Below are positions 21,114 to 25,826 of a stretch of 25,826 nt of DNA, piece by piece; positions within the stretch are counted from its first letter, which is position 1, and each line of letters begins with the position of its first letter. Both the position numbers and the translations under genes were made by a program. The notes beneath the pieces are model-generated. The model ran no database searches and had not been told where the DNA came from. It saw only the letters and a list, made by a program, of their open reading frames with translations. This DNA comes from DATBLE01 sp046732255 (GTDB lineage: Bacteria; Actinomycetota; Thermoleophilia; Gaiellales; Gaiellaceae): assembly GCA_046732255.1 (NCBI GenBank), contig JBKPMR010000096.1:1-25826 (forward strand), given 5' to 3'.

Positions 21114-24100
21114 GTGGCTAAGTCATTGCGGCTGAAGGTGTTCCTCACTGGTCGGGTCGCCGCCGAGGCGAACGGACGCGTGATCGACGAGGCGCAGCTC
21201 GGAGGCCGGCAGGGACGACTCCTGTTCGCCTACCTGGTCGCCGAGCGGAGCAGGCCGGTGCCGCGGGACGAGCTCGCCGAGGCGCTCTGGGGCGAGACGC
21301 CGCCGGCGACCAGAGACAAGGCGCTGACAGTGCTAGCCAGCAAGCTCCGCGGCGCGCTCGCAGACGCCGGACTCGACGGCCGGGAGCTGTTGACGGCCGC
21401 GTTCGGCTGCTACCGGCTCGACCTGCCAGAGGGAACGTGGGTCGACCTGTTCGCAGCCGCGAGCGACGCACAGGACGCGGAGGAGGCGCTCGCCGCAGGG
21501 GAGCTCGACCAGGCACTCGCGGCGGCCGAGTCGGCGGAGTCATTGGCGCGTCGGCCGTTCCTGCCCGGTGAAGACGGAACGTGGGTCGAGGAGAAGCGAC
21601 GCGACCTCGCCGACATCCGCGAGCGCGCGTTGAGCGTCCTTGCCGATGCTTGCCTGCGTTCGCGCGCCGCGCGGGAGGCGGCAAAGTGGGCCGAGGAACT
21701 GATCGCGCTCTCGCCGTTTAGCGAGGCTGGATACCGCCGCCTGATGGAGGCACACGTCGTCGCGGGAAACCGCGCCGAGGCGCTTCGCGTGTACGAGCAG
21801 TGCCGGCAGCTTCTCGCCGAGGAGCTCGGCGCGTATCCGTCGCCGGAGACAGACTCGATCTACCGTGCACTCCTGGAAGCACCGGAGACGTCCGTTCGAA
21901 CGACGCCGGTCGCCGAGCCGACGGTCGAACCCGGTGCGTCCGAGCTCCCGCGAGTCGAGACGGAGGCTCTACCGCTCCGGGGAGAGCAGGTCGTCGAGCG
22001 GCGGTCGCGGAAGCGCCGCGCAGTCCTTCTCTCTGCGTTCACCGGCGTGATCGCCGCCGCTGTGGTGGTTCCGATCGTGGCGTTCGGTCAAGGAGGAAGC
22101 GGAGGCCGCGCGGCCGTCCCGGCGGCCGGCGACTCGCTGGGCGTCTTCGACGCGCGCTCGGGTCGCCTTGTCGCCGCCACCGCCGTCGGCGCAACGCCCA
22201 CGGCCGTCGCGGCCGGCGAAGGTGCGTACTGGATCACCAACGCCGACCGCCACACGGTGTCGCGGATCGACTCTGGAACGAACGCCGTCGTCGACACGAT
22301 CCCGGTTGGCAACGGCCCGAGCGGGATTGCGACCGGCGCCGGCGCGGTGTGGGTGGTCAACAGCCTCGACGGCACGGTCTCGCGGATCGACCCGGGCACG
22401 AACTCGGTCGTCCAGAAGATCCCCGTCGGGGGCGGGCCGCGCGGGATCGTCTACGCGGCCGGCTCGGTCTGGGTCGCGAACACGGGCGACGGAACGATCA
22501 CGAGGATCGACCCCGAGAGCGGCAGGCCGACCAAGCCGCTCCAGGTCGGCGCGACCGAGCTCGCCTTCGGCGCAGGCACGATGTGGGCGAGCCAGCGTGC
22601 CGCGGGCCAGGTGGTTCGCATCGATCCGACGATCGGGAAGCAGGTCTTCGCCCCGATCCACGTCGGGAACGGCCCGACGGGGATCGCCTTCGGCCACGGC
22701 GCGGCGTGGGTGGCGAACAGCCTGGACGGGACGGTTTCCCGGATCGATCCCGAGACGAACTCCGTCACCGCACTCGTTCCCACCGGCAATGGGCCAGATG
22801 CGGTGGCCGTCGACCCACGCGGCATCTGGGTGAGCAACCAGTTCGGCGGCGACGTCGTGCGGATCGATCCCGGCAGGAACCAGGTAGCGCGGCGAGTGAG
22901 CGTGGGAAGCCGGGTGTCGGGACTGGCGATGTCGGGCGACGCCGTGCTCGTCGCCGTCCCTCACTCGGGCGCCGGCCACCGCGGCGGGACGCTGGTGCTG
23001 CGGACTGACCGGCCCAACAAGAAAGGGGCCGTCGCCTCCATCGACTCCATCGACTTCGCGCTTACTGGGTACACGTACGTCTTGCCACTCCTGCGGATGA
23101 CCGGCGACGGCCTCACCGCGTTCAACCAGGTCAGCGGTCTGGCCGGCACGCAGCCCGTGCCCGACCTCGCGACTTCACTGCCGGAGCCGACGGACGGCGG
23201 CCGCACATACACCTTCCAGCTCCGGCCCGGCATCCGCTACTCGAACGGCAGGCAGGTGCAGGCGAGGGACTTCCGCTGCACCTTCGAACGCTTCTTCGCG
23301 CTCGGATCACCCGCGACGGACTACGACGGGATTGTCGGCGGCGCGCAATGCCGGAAGCATCCGAAGCGGTGCGACCTCTCGCGCGGGATCGTCGCCGACG
23401 ACCGTGCCCACACCGTCACCTTCCACCTGACCCGGCCGGACCCCAACTTTCTCTACAAGCTCGCGTTCCCGTCCGCCTACGTGCTGCCGGGCGGCACGCC
23501 GCGGCGGGCGGCCGGAACGCACCCGCTGCCCGCGACCGGCCCCTACATGATCGCGACCTACAGGCCGAGGAGACTGCTCAGGTTCGTCCGCAATCCGTTC
23601 TTCCACGAATGGTCGCGGGCCGCACAGCCGGACGGGTACCCCGACCGCATCGACATCCGCATCGGCGGCACCGCGGACGAGGCGATTCGCGATGTCGTCG
23701 ACGGCAAGGCCGATGTCGTGCGGTTGGCCCAGCCGTGGACCCCGTCGCAGCTGTCGAGGCTCGAGCTCCAGCACGCGAGCCAGATCCACTCCGACCCGAG
23801 GTGGAACCTCCAGGCGCTCTTCCTCAACACTCGCGTCCCGCCCTTCGACCGGCCCGACGCCCGTAAGGCGATCAACCTCGCCGTCGACCGCGCCGCGGCG
23901 ACGAGCGCCTGGGGCGGGCCGAACGTTGCCGAGCCGACGTGCCAGCTCCTGCCGCCGAACTTCCCCGGCTACCGCCCCTACTGCCCGTACACGGCCGGCT
24001 CGACGAAGAGCGGCAAGTGGACCGCGCCCGACCTGGCGAAGGCGAAGGCGCTCGTGGCACGCTCGGGGACGCGCGGCATGAAGGTCACCGTCTGGGCGTG

Positions 24101-24575
24101 GTCGCAGGCAAAGGGCTTCAACCAGGTGGCCGTGAAGGTGCTGCGCTCGCTCGGTTACCGCGTGTCCGTGAAGCCGGTCGTCGGAGACCTATACTGGCTT
24201 GCCGTCGGTGACTCGCGAAACCGCGCGCAGATCGGGTTCATGGGCCAGGCGCTCGGCTCCCCGGACCCGGGGGCGTTCCTTGCTCAGGTCTTCAGCTGTG
24301 CAGCGTTCCTGCCCGGGAACCCCCTCAACCTGAACCCAAGCGCGTTCTGCGACCGGGGCATCGACCGCCAGATGCGGATGGCGCAGGCAGAGCAGCTGAG
24401 CGACCCGACCGGGTCGCGCGCACGCTGGCAACGGGTCGACCGCGAGATCACAGACGCTGCACCGTGGGTGCCGCTCATGGTTACGAAGGACGTGAACTTC
24501 CTCTCGAAGCGCGTCGGCAACTACCAATACAGCCCGCAGATGGGCATGCTGATCGACCAGCTCTGGGTACGGTAG
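21114..24575 (+). CDS. Transmembrane SARP regulator fused to beta-propeller and family 5 solute-binding domain
   Basis: This 1153-residue protein joins four parts. Residues 1-100 form an OmpR-type winged helix (GRQGRLLFAYLVAERSRPVP, LAEALWGETPPATRDKALTV). Residues 105-255 form the BTAD helical repeats of SARP regulators, ending in EELGAYPSPETDSIYRALL. After a linker and a basic stop (ERRSRKRR) there is a single TM helix at 302-325. Residues 355-615 contain YVTN/NHL-like blades with a repeated VWVANSLDGTVSRIDPGTN pattern, about 42 residues apart. Residues 625-1153 form an SBP_bac_5-like domain (VPDLATSLPEPTDGGRTYTF, LRPGIRYSNGRQVQARDF, KAINLAVDR), which usually binds oligopeptides. The topology resembles CadC/ToxR: DNA binding inside, sensing outside. 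No ABC permease gene is nearby, so it is more likely a sensor than a transport component. The ends are intact. Confidence 0.85.
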   Translation: MAKSLRLKVFLTGRVAAEANGRVIDEAQLGGRQGRLLFAYLVAERSRPVPRDELAEALWGETPPATRDKALTVLASKLRGALADAGLDGRELLTAAFGCYRLDLPEGTWVDLFAAASDAQDAEEALAAGELDQALAAAESAESLARRPFLPGEDGTWVEEKRRDLADIRERALSVLADACLRSRAAREAAKWAEELIALSPFSEAGYRRLMEAHVVAGNRAEALRVYEQCRQLLAEELGAYPSPETDSIYRALLEAPETSVRTTPVAEPTVEPGASELPRVETEALPLRGEQVVERRSRKRRAVLLSAFTGVIAAAVVVPIVAFGQGGSGGRAAVPAAGDSLGVFDARSGRLVAATAVGATPTAVAAGEGAYWITNADRHTVSRIDSGTNAVVDTIPVGNGPSGIATGAGAVWVVNSLDGTVSRIDPGTNSVVQKIPVGGGPRGIVYAAGSVWVANTGDGTITRIDPESGRPTKPLQVGATELAFGAGTMWASQRAAGQVVRIDPTIGKQVFAPIHVGNGPTGIAFGHGAAWVANSLDGTVSRIDPETNSVTALVPTGNGPDAVAVDPRGIWVSNQFGGDVVRIDPGRNQVARRVSVGSRVSGLAMSGDAVLVAVPHSGAGHRGGTLVLRTDRPNKKGAVASIDSIDFALTGYTYVLPLLRMTGDGLTAFNQVSGLAGTQPVPDLATSLPEPTDGGRTYTFQLRPGIRYSNGRQVQARDFRCTFERFFALGSPATDYDGIVGGAQCRKHPKRCDLSRGIVADDRAHTVTFHLTRPDPNFLYKLAFPSAYVLPGGTPRRAAGTHPLPATGPYMIATYRPRRLLRFVRNPFFHEWSRAAQPDGYPDRIDIRIGGTADEAIRDVVDGKADVVRLAQPWTPSQLSRLELQHASQIHSDPRWNLQALFLNTRVPPFDRPDARKAINLAVDRAAATSAWGGPNVAEPTCQLLPPNFPGYRPYCPYTAGSTKSGKWTAPDLAKAKALVARSGTRGMKVTVWAWSQAKGFNQVAVKVLRSLGYRVSVKPVVGDLYWLAVGDSRNRAQIGFMGQALGSPDPGAFLAQVFSCAAFLPGNPLNLNPSAFCDRGIDRQMRMAQAEQLSDPTGSRARWQRVDREITDAAPWVPLMVTKDVNFLSKRVGNYQYSPQMGMLIDQLWVR

Positions 24576-24694
24576 GACAGCGCTGACAGCAAGGTCGTGA
24601 CGGCGTCGGAGAGGGTCGAAGGCGGCGCGTAGGCCGGGTCCCGCAAGCAGATCCCACCGAGCGCCGGCTCTTCAACCAGCCTTCAGTAGCCGCC
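24576..24694. other. Convergent spacer
   Basis: This 119-bp gap separates the stop of the sensor gene from the stop of the opposing GT2 gene. I see no strong terminator hairpin. The right end is the start of direct repeat copy B. Confidence 0.5.
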
Positions 24695-24726
24695 CTACTT
24701 CAGGTCCTTGTTCGACTCCATGTCGA
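24688..24726 (-). repeat. Direct repeat copy B (3' end of the GT2 gene)
   Basis: This copy covers the last ten codons of the intact GT2 gene, including its TAG (24697-24695), plus 7 bp beyond. It aligns with 20087-20124 with 36 of 39 positions identical. One copy at an intact gene's 3' end and another 4.6 kb downstream is the layout left by site-specific integration. Confidence 0.8.
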
Positions 24727-25642
24727 ACCACATGGCGAACAGGGTGAACTGGGAGCCGAAGATCAGGAGCAGGGCGACGAGCACGCCCGTCGCCGCCGTG
24801 ATCGAGTGGCCGAGGATCCGCAGGATGATCAGCGCGACCCCGAGCGCGAGGCCCGCCAGGCCCATCGCCAGCCCGCCCAGGTAGAAGAACACGAGCGGGT
24901 GGAAGTCGCGGATCACGTACTTCTCCTTCATCCGCCAGAAGAAGGCCTTCAGGAGGAGCCAGGAGATCCTCGGGACGACCTTGCGCAGCTTGATCCCCGA
25001 GCGCTCGCCGACGCCGTAGACCGGCCGCGAGGGCACGTCGCGGACGCGGGCGTTGAGGACGTTCAGGTGCACGAGGATGTCGTTCGGGAAGCCGTACCGC
25101 GGGTAGAGGCGGTCGAGGTCGAGCTCCGCGAGCGTCTGGTGCGCGACCGCCGTGTAGCCCGACTGCGAGTCGGCCACGTGCCAGTAGCCGGACGCGATCT
25201 TCGTCAGCAGCGACAGCACCGCGTTCCCGAGGTAGCGGTAGTGCGGGATCAGCTCCCACGCCTGGCCGGTGAAGAGCCGGTTCGCCTTTGCGTACTCGAC
25301 CTCGCCGCGGACGACCGGGCCGGCGATCGCCTCGAGATCGGCCGGGTCCATCTGGTTGTCGGCCGCCATCACGCACGTGACGCCGACGTGGTCCTCGACC
25401 GCGCGCTTGTAGCCGGTGACGATCGCGGTGCCGACGCCGCCGTTGCGCTCGTGCGCGATCACCTCGATCCGGGAATCCTTGGCCGCGGCCGCGCGCGCGC
25501 GCTCGACGGTCGCATCCACCGACGCGTCGTCGACGACGTAGATGCGGTCGACGAATGCAGGCACACCCACGAGCGTCTCTTCCAGCAGGAGCTCCTCGTT
25601 GTGGGCCGGCACGACGACGCCGATGCTCTTGCCCTCGAGCAT
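24695..25642 (-). CDS. DPM1-like GT2 glycosyltransferase with two C-terminal membrane helices
   Basis: This 315-residue protein resembles polyprenyl-phosphate glycosyltransferases. The GT-A domain begins MLEGKSIGVVVPAHNEE, followed by IYVVDDASVDAT and NGGVGTAIVTGYKRA (67-81). The metal-site motif is AADNQMDP (residues 94-100), a variant of the DADLQHPP of dolichyl-phosphate mannose synthases. Two hydrophobic segments near the C-terminus (LVFFYLGGLAMGLAGLALGV, VLVALLLIFGSQFTLFAMW) would anchor it. It may charge a lipid carrier with a sugar. The ATG at 25642 overlaps the TGA of the upstream gene by one base (TGATG). A frame extending to 25678 exists but runs under that gene. The last codons form repeat copy B. 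Confidence 0.88.
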   Translation of the reverse strand: MLEGKSIGVVVPAHNEELLLEETLVGVPAFVDRIYVVDDASVDATVERARAAAAKDSRIEVIAHERNGGVGTAIVTGYKRAVEDHVGVTCVMAADNQMDPADLEAIAGPVVRGEVEYAKANRLFTGQAWELIPHYRYLGNAVLSLLTKIASGYWHVADSQSGYTAVAHQTLAELDLDRLYPRYGFPNDILVHLNVLNARVRDVPSRPVYGVGERSGIKLRKVVPRISWLLLKAFFWRMKEKYVIRDFHPLVFFYLGGLAMGLAGLALGVALIILRILGHSITAATGVLVALLLIFGSQFTLFAMWFDMESNKDLK

Positions 25643-25826
25643 CAGCTCGGCGTGCGGCGCCGGGCGATCGGATCCCACAGCAGCGCTGCGAGGATCCCGA
25701 CGATCAGGCCGATCAGACCACCGACGGCGGCCCCGGTCCGGCTGTTCGCACCGGCGGTCTTCCTCGCGGAGGCCCGCGAGACGATCCGCCCGACCTCGAT
25801 GTCCCGGGCCAGCGAAAGCTGCTGGC
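25642..25826 (-). CDS. C-terminus of a probable Wzz-like chain-length protein (partial)
   Basis: Only the last 60 residues are inside the window. They read QQLSLARDIEVGRIVSRASA, then a membrane helix AAVGGLIGLIVGILAALLWD, then a short basic tail ending TPS. A coiled-coil-like stretch before a final helix and a short cytoplasmic tail is typical of Wzz/Chain-length determinant proteins, and the glycan context agrees, but the evidence is thin. The stop overlaps the start of the GT2 gene, so the two are co-translated. The gene begins beyond the right edge. Confidence 0.6.
   Translation of the reverse strand, partial: QQLSLARDIEVGRIVSRASARKTAGANSRTGAAVGGLIGLIVGILAALLWDPIARRRTPS

Noticed and set aside
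22190..22960. Repeated DNA resembling a tandem array
   Set aside because: It is explained by the beta-propeller blades of the sensor protein. Unit similarity is at protein level and the spacing is a multiple of three.
1..25826. CRISPR array
   Set aside because: No regularly spaced repeats of 23-47 bp with unique spacers are present on either strand.

Overview
The window is a chromosomal segment of a high-GC bacterium, most likely an actinomycete of the Thermoleophilia type. This is inferred from the GC-rich third positions, the frequent GTG starts, the TAnnnT -10 boxes placed directly upstream of start codons, a SARP-type regulator and a DUF7144-like membrane protein. No rRNA, tRNA or CRISPR array is visible, and I recognise no transposase or integrase gene.

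The first two thirds is an exopolysaccharide or cell-surface glycan cluster. A tightly coupled minus-strand operon (6566 down to 225) encodes a Wzx-like flippase, three GT4 glycosyltransferases, a NodB-type polysaccharide deacetylase and a GNAT-fold protein. Divergent from it are an O-antigen polymerase/ligase-like membrane protein, a sugar-nucleotide 4-epimerase and another GT4 enzyme (6593-10368). A minus-strand pair follows: a UDP-glucuronate decarboxylase-like SDR and a secreted clan GH-A glycosidase (12451 to 10357). Next comes a large secreted protein, probably an alpha-barrel glycosidase (12630-14867). Together these genes could make sugar nucleotides, assemble repeat units, flip them, polymerise or ligate them, and trim or deacetylate the product.

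From 14.9 to 18.5 kb lies a mixed set of envelope genes: a GlsB/YeaQ-like protein with a SHOCT tail, an AI-2E family transporter, a two-TM potassium channel, a DUF7144-like membrane protein and an orphan MshEN-domain coiled-coil protein. A GT2 enzyme and an RmlC-like sugar epimerase (20005 to 18454) return to glycan synthesis.

The segment 20125-24687 is the most unusual part. It is bounded by direct repeats of 38 and 39 bp, one of which is the 3' end of the GT2 gene at 24695-25642, as at the att sites of an integrated element. Inside are a secreted, membrane-anchored protein with two near-identical 24-residue repeats, a DUF1059 protein, and an 1153-residue fusion of SARP DNA-binding domains, one TM helix, a YVTN-type beta-propeller and an oligopeptide-type (family 5) solute-binding domain. 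I suggest this may be a peptide-sensing transmembrane regulator with its own secreted repeat peptide. That link is inference. The right edge holds a DPM1-like GT2 enzyme and the C-terminus of what is probably a Wzz-like protein.

Other structure includes a 12-bp palindrome carrying overlapping -10 boxes for both divergent polysaccharide operons, six likely leaderless promoters, a 30-bp perfect palindrome over a stop codon, and three AGGGACTGTCCCT-type repeats at the left edge.
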